Shown in pieces: positions 34,677 to 47,305 of a stretch of DNA of 64,000 nt (its first letter is position 1; each line of letters opens with the position of its first letter). Position numbers and translations under genes: made by a program. Under the pieces are notes generated by a model. That model made no database searches. It was not told where the DNA came from and saw nothing but the letters and a program-made list of their open reading frames with translations. The DNA lies in NCBI RefSeq assembly GCF_012396485.1, contig NZ_JAAXPO010000004.1:154909-218908 (forward strand), given 5' to 3'. Origin of the DNA: Leuconostoc holzapfelii (GTDB taxonomy: Bacteria > Bacillota > Bacilli > Lactobacillales > Lactobacillaceae).

Positions 34677-36113
34677 ATGCGTTGGCAACTCCCAAACGAT
34701 AAAAAACCTGTTTATTTAAAACTCATTGGCTTAATTCTACAAGGCATTGCACAGGGTGAATTGCTGCCCGGCGAACAACTCCCACCTGAACGCCAGTTAG
34801 CACAAGAATTAGGTATTAACCGTTCCACGATTCAACGTGCCATCAATGAACTGGTGAGCCAAGGAATTTTGCTACGCCAACAAGGCAGTGGTACTTGGAT
34901 TAATTCCGGTAAATGGGGTATTTTGGCCACTCACGTCAATTGGCGCAATTATGTGACCACCAACCGTTTAAGTGACCCAGAAAGCTTCATGGTGCGCTTA
35001 CAAGCGCTGCGTCAGCAACCTGATGTCATTAACCTGGCAGATGTTCAACCGGCCAATACCCCTTTTCAAAACCTAGCATTTCCTGCCACCTCGATGCATG
35101 ACATCTTGATGCAAAAAAACGCCAACGATATGAGTGGCTCTGCGGCCTTTAAAGCCCAAATAAGGCGTCATCTTGCCCCTTATTTGGCACAAGATTTGCC
35201 CGATGAGCATTTATTAATCACTTCTGGTGCTCAACAAGCCCTCTTTTTAATTGCCCAAGGGCTCCTTTCCTATGGTGATGCCATTGCTGTAGAAGCGCCT
35301 TCTTACTTATATCAATTAGCCTTATTTCAAGTCGCTGGTATTCGTATTTTTGGTGTGCCACTCAAAGCAAACGGCGGCTTAGACTTGGCCGTGTTAGAAC
35401 AGCTCTATTATCAGCACCATTTAAAATTTGTCTTTGTCAATCCAACCAGTCAAAACCCAACGACGCGGCTTATGCCTTTAGCCGAACGCCAAGCGCTTGT
35501 TGCGCGCTGCCAACAACTTAACTTGCCAATTGTTGAAGATGACCCTTTTGGTTTCATCTTAGCAATGAGTCATAAGCAAATCCCTACCTTAAAACAACTC
35601 GCCCCTAATAACGTGATTTATATCGGCTCTCTATCAGAATTTAGTGGAGCAGACACGCGAATTGGTTGGCTGGTTGCTCCCCCAGCACTCGTTACCCATC
35701 TCTCAGAAATTCGCCGACAAATGGAGTCGGGTGTGAGTAGCTTCTCTCAATACGTGGCCACCCAGCTATTATTGCAACCCGACTTAACCACTCTTGTCAC
35801 ACATCAATTACAGCACCTTGAACAACAACGGGAACGTCTCATTAAAATATTAACCCCTTTTGAACAGCAAGGTTGGCTCACCTATCAAAAACCCACGCTT
35901 GGCAGCACCCTGTGGGTTAAAATTAGGCGCCAACGCCCCCTGACACGTAGCGATTACCAACTGTTTTTAGATCACAAGATCTTAGTGCTGCCCGACTTTT
36001 TATTTGGTAGTCATGATAACCACGTGCGCCTAAGTTATGCGCAACTACCTGAAGATGACAGCATGTTGGCCCAAAAATTGCGGGCAGTCTTGACTGAATT
36101 ACTCACCACATAA
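34677..36113 (+). CDS. MocR/PdxR-type regulator lacking the PLP lysine
   Basis: A 478-residue chimeric regulator: GntR winged helix (about 8-76: LPPERQLAQELGINRSTIQR, GSGTWI) joined to a class I aminotransferase-like domain (about 110-478). Divergent placement from pdxST and the shared repeats indicate PdxR, which senses PLP. However the segment that should read S-x-S-K before the conserved Arg reads GSLSEFSGADTRIGW, so the Schiff-base Lys is Glu321, and the EDDY motif reads EDDPFGF. Covalent PLP binding is therefore impossible in the usual way; either PLP is held non-covalently or another ligand is sensed. GAGGATC precedes the ATG. Confidence 0.85.
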   Translation: MRWQLPNDKKPVYLKLIGLILQGIAQGELLPGEQLPPERQLAQELGINRSTIQRAINELVSQGILLRQQGSGTWINSGKWGILATHVNWRNYVTTNRLSDPESFMVRLQALRQQPDVINLADVQPANTPFQNLAFPATSMHDILMQKNANDMSGSAAFKAQIRRHLAPYLAQDLPDEHLLITSGAQQALFLIAQGLLSYGDAIAVEAPSYLYQLALFQVAGIRIFGVPLKANGGLDLAVLEQLYYQHHLKFVFVNPTSQNPTTRLMPLAERQALVARCQQLNLPIVEDDPFGFILAMSHKQIPTLKQLAPNNVIYIGSLSEFSGADTRIGWLVAPPALVTHLSEIRRQMESGVSSFSQYVATQLLLQPDLTTLVTHQLQHLEQQRERLIKILTPFEQQGWLTYQKPTLGSTLWVKIRRQRPLTRSDYQLFLDHKILVLPDFLFGSHDNHVRLSYAQLPEDDSMLAQKLRAVLTELLTT

Positions 36114-36176
36114 CTAGGTTTTTGCGCTATTTTAGTGTATGATAAACGTGTTTAAAGATGAATTTTGAGGAAAAAA

Positions 36177-36917
36177 ATGGCTCTTAGTAATCAAATTAAA
36201 GCGCTTAGAAAGTCCCTTGGACTCACCCAACAAGCATTTGCTGACCAACTTTTTATTTCATATCAATCCGTTTCAAGTTGGGAACGCGAAAAAGGCCATC
36301 CCACGGCCGAAATGATGTTAACAATCATTGATACTTTTGATTTACCGTTGAATTTTTTCATGCCCAACGCGCACACGCAAGATGCCGTTGACGATGAACA
36401 ACGCATTCTTGCGGCCTTTATTAAAAGTATGACCGCTAGCGCCGTGAAGGCCCCTAGCATGTCAACGGTCGCTAACTTTGCCGGTTTACCGCAAACACAC
36501 GTCACGCATTACTTCCCAACTTTTGACGACTTAGCTTATGCCACAATCAATGCTGTTGATGATAACATCAAAGCTACAGTAGAATCGCGATTGGCCGTCA
36601 ATGATGACATTTTAGCGATATTTGTGCAAGACCTTGCGCCATTACTTTATCAAGAACACGCTGTCTTACACATTTTATATACCCGCCCTTATATTCGTGG
36701 GGTGTGGGTACAGTTCCTCAAAGCAAAATATAAGTCCCTACTGCTCAAATATCAACCTGCGGCTGCCAACGACATCCTGGGCACCGAGTATTTCATTGAA
36801 ACGCTGACCGGTTTTATTTCGGTTTGGATGAGCCAAGAAACCCCTGAACCCATCGCCGCTTATCAAAACCGTATTCAGCAATTAACGACACGAGCCATTG
36901 TCAATTGGCATGACTAA
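36177..36917 (+). CDS. Regulator with XRE and TetR-like domains, paralogue of the 32057 gene
   Basis: A 246-residue transcription factor aligned along its whole length with the product of 32057-32785. XRE domain at 1-60 (IKALRKSLGLTQQAFADQLF, SYQSVSSWEREKGHPT), TetR-like HTH near 88-135 (MSTVANFAGLPQTHVTHYFP), and the shared C-terminal LYTRPYIRG, GFISVWM and PEPIAAYQNRIQQL. It follows the MocR gene by 63 bases and has TGAGGA before its ATG. No divergent partner is present here, so it may act on the other locus or on distant targets. Terminator at 36929. Confidence 0.8.
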   Translation: MALSNQIKALRKSLGLTQQAFADQLFISYQSVSSWEREKGHPTAEMMLTIIDTFDLPLNFFMPNAHTQDAVDDEQRILAAFIKSMTASAVKAPSMSTVANFAGLPQTHVTHYFPTFDDLAYATINAVDDNIKATVESRLAVNDDILAIFVQDLAPLLYQEHAVLHILYTRPYIRGVWVQFLKAKYKSLLLKYQPAAANDILGTEYFIETLTGFISVWMSQETPEPIAAYQNRIQQLTTRAIVNWHD

Positions 36918-36928
36918 CCATCTATTCA

Positions 36929-36964
36929 TACGCAAGGCAATCTATGATGCGCCTTGCGTATTTT
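36929..36964 (+). terminator. Terminator of the second dual-HTH gene
   Basis: Stem ATACGCAAGGC/GCCTTGCGTAT with a 12-base loop, then TTTT. Confidence 0.85.
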
Positions 36965-37201
36965 AGTAGCTCAAAAATGTCTGCTTGCACAGGCGTTCTC
37001 CTAAACTTGGTCCCATCACTTTTTATTAACATCAGTCACCTGTGTAGCCAATCACTGATTTGAGTCGCCAGACAGCGGAGGATACTGGCTGGCTAGGAAA
37101 AACGCGCCCCGGGTGAATTCGTCACACACACTAGCCGACCATTGGGTTGCATATCAGGCAGAAAAGCGTGGTTTTATTGGGAAAATACCTCGAATTGACA
37201 A
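36965..37201. other. Intergenic region with no recognised gene
   Basis: No ORF with a ribosome site is visible. The stretch is less AT-rich than other spacers and has a small stem GCCAG/CTGGC near 37071-37093. I compared it by eye with RNase P RNA, tmRNA, SRP RNA and 6S RNA landmarks and found none. Confidence 0.4.
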
Positions 37202-37229
37202 TTGACGCGTCTGTGGACTCTGGTACAAT
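37202..37229 (+). promoter_or_regulatory. Promoter of pspC with a structured leader
   Basis: TTGACG, 16-base spacer, TACAAT. The leader of about 160 bases has hairpins CATCATG/CATGATG (37277-37296) and TGCAAG/CTTGCA (37298-37322), flanked by two copies of GGCAGC...ATTGGCG (about 37247 and 37333). Confidence 0.6.
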
Positions 37230-37397
37230 TAAAGTGTATTAACCACTGGCAGCAACTGAGATTGGCGCTAAAACCATCATGAAAATACATGATGATGCAA
37301 GTCGATGACGTGAGCTTGCATTTTCAGTTTGGCAGCCATTGGCGACTACATTGCTGAAATTGGGCAGCATCTGATCAAATCAAAAGGAGCATATAAC

Positions 37398-37652
37398 ATG
37401 TCAAAAAAGAAACAATTAACGCGTTCTCGTTCTAACCGTATCCTCGGCGGTGTCCTTGGTGGTGTGGCTGAATATTTCGGTTGGGATGTGACATTTACGC
37501 GCATCATCTATGTCCTCATCTCTTTGATGGCTTTCCCTGGTATTATTTTCTACCTCTTGGCTTGGATCATCATCCCAGAGGAGCCACGTCAAACACACTA
37601 CCAAACTTTTGACACAGATCCAAGACGTGACGTGACACCAGACGACGAATAA
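37398..37652 (+). CDS. PspC-domain membrane protein
   Basis: An 84-residue protein with the PspC domain: basic start LTRSRSNRILGGVLGGVAEY, then a hydrophobic hairpin RIIYVLISLMAFPGIIFYLL and the motif AWIIIPEEP. Such small PspC/YvlC-like proteins respond to membrane or cell-envelope stress in Firmicutes. The ATG at 37398 follows AAAGGAG; the longer frame from 37329 runs through the hairpin leader and is rejected. Monocistronic, terminator at 37754. Confidence 0.88.
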   Translation: MSKKKQLTRSRSNRILGGVLGGVAEYFGWDVTFTRIIYVLISLMAFPGIIFYLLAWIIIPEEPRQTHYQTFDTDPRRDVTPDDE

Positions 37653-37753
37653 TCGTTTTGTGAGTAAAAAGCATTCGTCTCGTATCATGAAGTATCCCGT
37701 TAACAAAGGCGTAAATACTGCAAAGTGACGCTTTCGCAATGTTTATTGCTCAC

Positions 37754-37790
37754 GAAAAGCCAGCTGACCATGATCAGCTGGCTTTTTTTG
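37754..37790. terminator. Bidirectional terminator between pspC and gyrA
   Basis: Stem AAAGCCAGCTGA/TCAGCTGGCTTT with a short loop and T7 on the plus side, A-run on the other. Confidence 0.88.
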
Positions 37791-37805
37791 TTTGCCTTAT
37801 TTAGC

Positions 37806-40337
37806 TTACGCGTCTGAATCCTCAGTTGCGTGTTCATCATTTTCGGCTACTTGTGTTGGTTGTACAACTACGTCTTCTGTTTCACGTGAAACATCTTCAT
37901 CGACTTCGTGTTCAACTTTCGCCAATGTGGCGACCTTAGCGCCATCTTCTAAGCGCATCAGACGGACACCAAGCGTCGCACGGCCCGTTTGACTGACTGA
38001 GGCTGCTGTAAAGCGAATCATCACCCCTTGTGTCGTTGTGACCATAATATCTTCGTCACCATGCACAATCGTCATGCCTGCCAACACGCCGTTTTTATCG
38101 GTAATATTGGCCGTTTTAATGCCTTTACCGCCGCGACCCTTAATTGGGTATTCACGCGCAGGAGTTTGCTTCCCATAACCCTTTTCAGTAATCACCAAGA
38201 CGTGGTCCGCATCGCTGACAACATCAGCGCCAATGACCAAGTCATTTTCACGTAAACGCAAGCCGCGAACACCCGCTGCTGAACGGCCCATAATGCGGAC
38301 GTCTGCTTCAGCAAAGCGAACAGAATAACCTTCTTGCGTAGCAATCAAGATACTTTGTGTCCCATCGGTAATTTGTACAGACAAGACTTCGTCATCATCA
38401 CGTAGCGTCAAGGCTTTCAGACCATTTGTCCGAATATTGGCAAATTCACTCACCGCAGTTCGCTTAACGACACCTAAACGTGTCACAAAGAACAAATAGT
38501 CTTGGCGATCAGCTGCTTCACCGCGCACATTGATGACCGTTTGAATTTTTTCATCACCTTCAAAATGCAACAGGTTCACAACCGGAATCCCTTTGGCTTG
38601 CCGACCATATTCAGGCACTTCATAGCCTTTCATTCGGTAAACTTTGCCTTTGTTGGTAAAGAAGAGCAACGTGTCATGTGTTGATGTGGCAACCATTTGG
38701 TCCACAAAGTCTTCGTCATTGACATTCATGCCTTGCACACCACGACCACCACGATTTTGCGCTTTAAACTCTGCCTGTGGCACACGTTTAATATACCCGT
38801 TACGCGTCAGCGTCACAATGACATCTTCTTCTTCAATCAGATCTTCATCTTCTAAATTGGTTACATCGCCGACTTGTAACTCTGTGCGCCGTTCATCGCC
38901 AAACTTAGTTTGGATTTCAAGTAGTTCATCATAGATTAATTGATCAACACGTTCTTGATGTGCCAAAATGTCCTTTAAATCAGCAATGAGTTCAACTAAT
39001 TTCTGATACTCGTCTTCAATTTTGTCACGTTCCAGACCAGTCAGACGAACCAAACGCATATCCAAAATCGCTTGCGCTTGCTTATCTGATAAGGCATAAC
39101 CATCAATTAAACGCGTCTTGGCTTCTTCAGAAGTTGCTGATGACCGAATAATGTTGATAATGGCATCAATATGGTCTAATGCAATGCGTAATCCTTCAAG
39201 AATATGCGCCCGCGCTTGCGCCTTTTGTAAGTCAAAGGCTGTTCGACGTCGAATCACTTCGCGTTGATGTGTGAGATAAGCTACCAAAATAGCTTTCAAG
39301 CTCATCGTTTGTGGCTTACCACCATTAATTGCTAACATGTTGAAACTAAAGTTCGTTTGTAGCAACGTTTCTTTGTACAAATTATTTAAAATGACGCTGG
39401 CTGACGCATCCCGACGTACATCAATTGAAATCCGTAACCCATCACGGTCAGACTCGTCACGGATACCCGTAATGCCTTCGATCCGCTTATCACGTGCCAA
39501 TTCGGAAATCCGTTCAATCAAACGTGCCTTGTTAACGGCATAAGGTAACTCCGTGACAATAATTTGTTCTTTGCCGGTCTTGGTTTGTTCAATATCTACT
39601 TTCGCCCGTACGGTTACACGCCCTCGGCCTGTTTCATAAGCACGACGGATGCCCGACTTGCCCATCACAATACCACCGGTTGGGAAATCTGGTCCTGGCA
39701 GGGCTTCCATTAGTTCTGTAGTCGTGGCTGCTGGGTTATTCATCAAAATATGTAACGCAGAAATGACTTCGCCCAAGTTATGCGTTGGAATATTTGTGGC
39801 CATCCCAACCGCAATACCAGTTGCCCCGTTCACCAAAAGATTGGGGAAGCGGGCCGGCAGCACTTCTGGTTCACGTTCTTCACCATCATAGTTGGGAACG
39901 AAGTTAACCGTGTCTTTATTTAAATCACGGACCATTTCCATAGCCACTTTTGACAAACGGGCTTCGGTATAACGCATCGCCGCAGCGCCGTCGCCATCGA
40001 CCGAACCAAAGTTACCATGGCCATCGACTAACATGTGACGATATGAAAACGGTTGCGCCATGCGCACCATGGATTCATAAATCGCTGAATCACCGTGCGG
40101 ATGGTACTTACCCATGACATCCCCGACAATACGGGCTGATTTTTTATGGGGTTTATCTGGCGTGTTGCCTTGCTCAATCATTGAATACAAGATACGACGA
40201 TGAACCGGCTTCATGCCATCTCGGACATCAGGCAAGGCACGCGCCACAATAACTGACATGGCGTATGACAAGAATGATGTTTTCATTTGTTCCGACAAGT
40301 TCGCATTACGAATACGCGTGTCGTTTTGTTCAGACAT
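37806..40337 (-). CDS. gyrA: DNA gyrase subunit A
   Basis: DNA-breaking subunit of gyrase, 843 residues. The quinolone-determining region [19 protein letters not shown] keeps the sensitive-type Ser and Glu; the active-site Tyr is in [11 protein letters not shown]; the GyrA box [10 protein letters not shown] (QRRGGRG-type) begins the C-terminal beta-pinwheel, needed for negative supercoiling. The C-terminal tail is acidic. A perfect parS site (37878-37893) lies inside the coding region and encodes DVSRET of the tail. The gene follows gyrB by 61 bases; AAGGAG precedes the ATG. Confidence 0.98.
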   Translation of the reverse strand: MSEQNDTRIRNANLSEQMKTSFLSYAMSVIVARALPDVRDGMKPVHRRILYSMIEQGNTPDKPHKKSARIVGDVMGKYHPHGDSAIYESMVRMAQPFSYRHMLVDGHGNFGSVDGDGAAAMRYTEARLSKVAMEMVRDLNKDTVNFVPNYDGEEREPEVLPARFPNLLVNGATGIAVGMATNIPTHNLGEVISALHILMNNPAATTTELMEALPGPDFPTGGIVMGKSGIRRAYETGRGRVTVRAKVDIEQTKTGKEQIIVTELPYAVNKARLIERISELARDKRIEGITGIRDESDRDGLRISIDVRRDASASVILNNLYKETLLQTNFSFNMLAINGGKPQTMSLKAILVAYLTHQREVIRRRTAFDLQKAQARAHILEGLRIALDHIDAIINIIRSSATSEEAKTRLIDGYALSDKQAQAILDMRLVRLTGLERDKIEDEYQKLVELIADLKDILAHQERVDQLIYDELLEIQTKFGDERRTELQVGDVTNLEDEDLIEEEDVIVTLTRNGYIKRVPQAEFKAQNRGGRGVQGMNVNDEDFVDQMVATSTHDTLLFFTNKGKVYRMKGYEVPEYGRQAKGIPVVNLLHFEGDEKIQTVINVRGEAADRQDYLFFVTRLGVVKRTAVSEFANIRTNGLKALTLRDDDEVLSVQITDGTQSILIATQEGYSVRFAEADVRIMGRSAAGVRGLRLRENDLVIGADVVSDADHVLVITEKGYGKQTPAREYPIKGRGGKGIKTANITDKNGVLAGMTIVHGDEDIMVTTTQGVMIRFTAASVSQTGRATLGVRLMRLEDGAKVATLAKVEHEVDEDVSRETEDVVVQPTQVAENDEHATEDSDA
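37878..37893. promoter_or_regulatory. parS site inside gyrA
   Basis: TGTTTCACGTGAAACA, identical to consensus, within the last 30 codons of gyrA, about 9 kb left of oriC. Confidence 0.9.
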
Positions 40338-40398
40338 GGGTTACTCCTTGTAAAGTTACGCTGAAATCGGCTGCGGCATGCCGCCACCATCCCCAGCA

Positions 40399-43542
<3,144 letters not shown>

Positions 43543-43561
<19 letters not shown>

Positions 43562-44004
43562 GAACCCGGTCCTTTTGGCCCGTTCCCACGTTGGCCTGGT
43601 TTTGATCGCCCAAAGCCACCCGCCCGCGTGCGCGATTGCTTACGCAATTCGGCAAAGCGCGCTTCTTTACGCGCCTTAGCCACAGCTGCTTTTTGGGCTT
43701 TGATGCGATCGTCACGAACCGTTTTTTTAGCGGCCAGTGCGCGTGCATCCTTTGTTTGCTGTGCTTGCGCAATTAAGGCTTCAGCATCATCAGCCAACGC
43801 AATCAGGTAGGTTTCACCTGCAACGATGACCTCATCATGGTCATATAATTTCTTCCCCCGACGATTTTCCAATTCACCGTTGAGTTGGACTGGATAATCC
43901 ATCAGATAATACTTGGCCTGACCGCCAGAAGAAATAATATTTTCTTCTTTAAGGAGTTGTGTGAGTGTGATGTATTCAGTTGTGATTTCTATCGTTTTCG
44001 TCAT
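43543..44004 (-). CDS. yaaA: S4-domain protein YaaA/YlxR-like origin gene with long basic tail
   Basis: RNA-binding protein of 153 residues between dnaN and recF. Residues 1-72 are the S4 domain typical of this position ([41 protein letters not shown]). Homologues end near residue 75; here 80 further residues follow, first an Ala/Lys/Arg-rich probable helix ([20 protein letters not shown]), then a Gly/Arg/Pro-rich basic tail ([17 protein letters not shown]). The tail likely binds RNA or DNA. The ATG at 44004 follows AGAGGT. It starts a new transcript after the dnaN terminator. Confidence 0.88.
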
Positions 44005-44049
44005 ATCGGTTACCTCTGTATTATACCATTTTTCCCCCACTAATTCTTT

Positions 44050-44094
44050 AAAAAACGGCCTAAAATCGTTTTTGAGCGATTTTAGGCCGTTTTA
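44050..44094 (-). terminator. Terminator between dnaN and the S4 gene
   Basis: Stem AACGGCCTAAAATCG/CGATTTTAGGCCGTT with loop of eight, T-run on the minus strand. It separates dnaA-dnaN from the S4-recF-gyrB-gyrA transcript. Confidence 0.9.
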
Positions 44095-44144
44095 AGGCTA
44101 AGTGTTTAAATGGTCCGAATTTAATTTAAAACGCGTATGACGAA

Positions 44145-45278
44145 TTAAAAGGTCCGAACAGGGGTAATGAGTTGCAATTGTTTGTTATCCACTTCACCTG
44201 CTGGTGTCAAAGTAAATGGCCGCAAGTTACTTGTAAATTTCAAGTCGACGGGCTTGCCATTAAAGACCCGCAACGCATCTCGTACATAGTCAGGGTTAAA
44301 TGAAATTTCTAAGTTTTCCCCCTCAACAGCAGTTGTTGGCAACGCCTCTTGCACTTGGCCAACCTCTTGTGAGGTCCCAGTAAGCGTTACGACACCGTCT
44401 TTCAGGGTTAATTGCACGACGTTATTGCGACTTTCATGACTCAACAAGCTGGCACGATTAATTGCCCCAAGTAACGTGTTGGCATCAATCGTCAACTGGG
44501 TTGTGCTTTCGGTTGGAATCAAGCGGTCAGTTTCTGGGTAGTTGCCTTCCAGTAAGCGTGAATAGAATGTTGTGTGGCCCAAATCAAAGACCGCTTGGTT
44601 TTTAGCAAGCTTAATTTCTACACGATCTTGCCCTTCTAACAAGCTTTGCAACTCATTAAATGACTTTGCTGGCATAATCACATCCGCCTGCACTTGAGCA
44701 TCTGTGCCAGTCAACGTGACGATTCGCTGTGATAGTCGGTGCGAATCTGTTGTCACTGCTTTCACATCATTGCCGTTTAAGGCCAAATGAATCCCTGTCA
44801 AAATTGGGCGACTCTCTTGTGTTGAAGCTGAAATTTTTGTTTGCGAAATGATATCAACCAATTGGGCTGCCGACACACTTAGACTTTGCACATCATCCAT
44901 TTCTGGCAACTGCGGATAATTACGCACGTCTTGCCCGTTAATGGTAAAGGCAGATGCGCCAGAAGTAATGCTAGCACGGAGACCATCAACAGCCAAAGTC
45001 AATTCGTCAGCAGGCAGATTTTTAACAATATTAGCAAAGAAGGTTGCGGGTAAAGTAATCCCGCCCGTTGAAGCAATGACCAGTTGGGCGCTGGTATCTG
45101 ATTGTTCAATGCGGGTCTCAATGGAAATATCACTGTTTGAACCCGTTAAAATCAATTCGTCTTGTGACAAAACAATTTTGATATTCGTCAAGATCGGAAT
45201 TGTCGTCCGAGACGAAATAGCACGAGAAACATCATTAAGTGATTTGATAAAGGCTTGGCGATTAATTGAAAATTGCAT
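44145..45278 (-). CDS. dnaN: DNA polymerase III sliding clamp (beta subunit)
   Basis: Ring-shaped processivity clamp, 377 residues in three similar domains. Start MQFSINRQAFIKSLNDVSRA, middle ISASTQESRPILTGIHLAL and end KPVDLKFTSNLRPFTLTP are conserved; the usual C-terminal MPMR-type strand reads LQLITPVRTF. It follows dnaA by 190 bases, with AGGAG before the ATG, and is cut off from the next genes by a terminator. Confidence 0.98.
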   Translation of the reverse strand: MQFSINRQAFIKSLNDVSRAISSRTTIPILTNIKIVLSQDELILTGSNSDISIETRIEQSDTSAQLVIASTGGITLPATFFANIVKNLPADELTLAVDGLRASITSGASAFTINGQDVRNYPQLPEMDDVQSLSVSAAQLVDIISQTKISASTQESRPILTGIHLALNGNDVKAVTTDSHRLSQRIVTLTGTDAQVQADVIMPAKSFNELQSLLEGQDRVEIKLAKNQAVFDLGHTTFYSRLLEGNYPETDRLIPTESTTQLTIDANTLLGAINRASLLSHESRNNVVQLTLKDGVVTLTGTSQEVGQVQEALPTTAVEGENLEISFNPDYVRDALRVFNGKPVDLKFTSNLRPFTLTPAGEVDNKQLQLITPVRTF

Positions 45279-45468
45279 CTTTTTACTCCTAATTTTTGGA
45301 CCCCATTGGGGTTAGGCTTTTTAAAATAGTTTAAATAAAAGATCTAGTAGTAATAATAAGGGGTGTTAAAGTTGTGGAAAACGCAGTGTGGGTAACTGCT
45401 GTCTGAAAAAAACTTGTTCACAACGCTGTGGGAAAACTCACCCACTTGTCCGTGATTATCCACACACG
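45279..45468 (-). promoter_or_regulatory. dnaA-dnaN spacer with DnaA boxes
   Basis: Contains a perfect DnaA box TTATCCACA at 45456-45464 just after the dnaA stop, and looser ones (TGTGGAAAA near 45374). In Firmicutes such boxes form the second part of a bipartite oriC or help autoregulation. Confidence 0.7.
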
Positions 45469-46815
45469 TTATTTCCCGTTTTTTATCTCATCCGTGAGTG
45501 CATCCAACATTTCTTTGGTGCGGGCATCTGATTCGGCCTTTTCAGTGATCTTATTAGTTGCATGTAAGACAGATGAATGGTCTCGGCCGCCAAAAGCACG
45601 ACCAATATCGGGTAGACTTTCGTTAGTCAAAGTACGAGTCAGATACATGGCAACATGTCGCGCAGTGACCAAATCCTTTTTCCGACTCGTACTTTTTAAG
45701 TCGTCGATTGTTTGCATATAATAGTCAGCCACGACTTGTTGAATCCGCTCAACAGTGATTTTGAAACCTTGGTTAATATTTAAATCCCCAAGAATTTGTT
45801 GCGCAGTTTCTTTAGTCGCTGGCTTATTGCGGAAGCGTAGCATGGCTTCAAACCGGTGGAATGTCCCTTCCAATGTTCGAATATTGGAGTCAATCTTATC
45901 AGCGATTAATTCCAAAACGTCATTTGGAATCGCGAGATTATCCGTTTCAGCCAAATTTTTTAAAATGGCCACACGCGTTGGTAAATCCGGTTTTTGAATA
46001 TCCATTGAAATCCCAGCTTCAAAGCGTGAAGTCAGGCGAGATTGCAAGTCCACGATTTCCGTTGGTAATTTATCCGACGTCATGATGATCTGCTTGCCAG
46101 TTTTTGTGAGGACGTTAAAGGTGTTAAAGAACTCCTCTTGCACTTTTTCCTTCCCCGACCAAAACTGGATATCATCAATTAATAAGAGATCAACGGTACG
46201 GTATTCTTTTTTAAAAGCGGCGGTAGCCCCTTCGCCTGCGCGCAATGATTCAGTAAAATCATTTAAAAAGTCTTCTGCTGTGGCGTATTTAATGCGGGCT
46301 GAGGGCGTCGTTTTTGAGTAGGCATTCCCGATGGCTTGCATTAAGTGGGTTTTTCCTAAGCCAACCCCGCCATAAATTAAGTATGGATTATAGACGCGAC
46401 CGGGGTCTTCAGCCACGGCACGGGCGATGGCATAGGCATTTTCATTCCCTGCGCCGACCACAAATTTATCAAAGGTAAAATTTTCATTGAGATCAGATTC
46501 TCTGGTAAATGTGAGGTTTTCAGTTTGGATGGGCGTTGACTTCGGTAACGTTTCTGCCACACGAAGTTCCGGTTTAATAAAGCCCTCGGCAATTTCCATG
46601 GCATATTGGACAAAGCTCATTGCATAAGATTTGTTCCAATTGTCAATAATGTCGGTGCTTTCATCTGCCGGGACTTCCAAAATAATCCGTGATTCTGTTA
46701 ACGTAATGGGCGCCAGTGGCTCGATATAGGTGTCAAAAGAAACAGGGCCAATTTCTTGATAGAATTTGGCTTTGACCTGATTCCAAAGCTCCTCTTTTGT
46801 AATGGGTTTTGTCAC
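45469..46815 (-). CDS. dnaA: Replication initiator DnaA
   Basis: AAA+ protein of 448 residues that opens oriC. Domain I starts ELWNQVKAKFYQEIGPVSFD; domain III has Walker A YGGVGLGKTHLMQ, Walker B LLLIDDIQFW and the Arg-finger region LTSRFEAGIS; domain IV ends with the signature GRAFGGRDHSSVLHA. The start is GTG at 46815 preceded by GGAGAG; the frame runs further upstream to 47028 but that part lies in oriC. Followed by dnaN. Confidence 0.98.
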   Translation of the reverse strand: MTKPITKEELWNQVKAKFYQEIGPVSFDTYIEPLAPITLTESRIILEVPADESTDIIDNWNKSYAMSFVQYAMEIAEGFIKPELRVAETLPKSTPIQTENLTFTRESDLNENFTFDKFVVGAGNENAYAIARAVAEDPGRVYNPYLIYGGVGLGKTHLMQAIGNAYSKTTPSARIKYATAEDFLNDFTESLRAGEGATAAFKKEYRTVDLLLIDDIQFWSGKEKVQEEFFNTFNVLTKTGKQIIMTSDKLPTEIVDLQSRLTSRFEAGISMDIQKPDLPTRVAILKNLAETDNLAIPNDVLELIADKIDSNIRTLEGTFHRFEAMLRFRNKPATKETAQQILGDLNINQGFKITVERIQQVVADYYMQTIDDLKSTSRKKDLVTARHVAMYLTRTLTNESLPDIGRAFGGRDHSSVLHATNKITEKAESDARTKEMLDALTDEIKNGK

Positions 46816-46859
46816 GAAAATCTCTCCTATTATTCGACACAATGCCAAAATAACGACAA

Positions 46860-47300
46860 ATGGGTCATTTGTCGTCGTGTGCCGATCAACTTTTCTATAT
46901 AAAGAAGAAGTAGCAAAATTAATTATAACAGTAAGAAATTGAGTTTTCCACAAGCAAAAGACAATTTTATCGGCTTTCAACAGGTGTGGACAAAAGAAAC
47001 CCTGAGATGTGGATATTAGAACGAACAAATGTGCGAGTTATCCACAAACAAACAACGTTGTGCACACTTGAAAGTGAGCAAGGACAATATTTGAGGTTTG
47101 TTATAAACATTATCCACAGTTTTACAATCCCAAGTTGTGGATATGTGGATAACTTGTGAACAGCCCTGTGTTTAATATTTTCAGAAACCTTGATCTTACA
47201 CAGGCTGGTAACGTGTTTTGGACAAAGTTGTGAATTATAAAGAAAAGTTTAAGCACGTTTAAAAATCGCCTGAATTTCGCTGGCGCTTTTGCTATAATTA
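46860..47300. other. Chromosomal replication origin oriC
   Basis: The spacer upstream of dnaA carries a cluster of DnaA boxes: perfect TTATCCACA at 47038-47046 and 47110-47118 and its complement at 47144-47152; near matches at 46944-46952 (TTTTCCACA), 46985-46993 (TGTGGACAA), 47008-47016 and 47136-47144 (TGTGGATAT). AT-rich stretches at 46905-46935 and 47230-47265 are candidate unwinding elements. Gene orientation switches here, as expected for an origin. Confidence 0.93.
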
Positions 47301-47305
47301 AGCGT
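47287..47305 (+). promoter_or_regulatory. Extended -10 promoter giving a leaderless mRNA
   Basis: TTGCTATAAT (TG-N-TATAAT, -10 at 47293-47298) lies so close to the ATG at 47306 that transcription would begin at or within a base or two of the start codon. No ribosome site exists in between, and no -35 is seen. Confidence 0.65.

Noticed and set aside
36965..37201. Gap considered as RNase P RNA, 6S RNA, tmRNA or SRP RNA
   Set aside because: None of the conserved landmarks of these RNAs could be found on either strand.
45298..45315. Short CCCCATTGGGG palindrome upstream of dnaN as an operator
   Set aside because: It lies in the dnaN leader without promoter overlap or a second copy; no reason to assign function.
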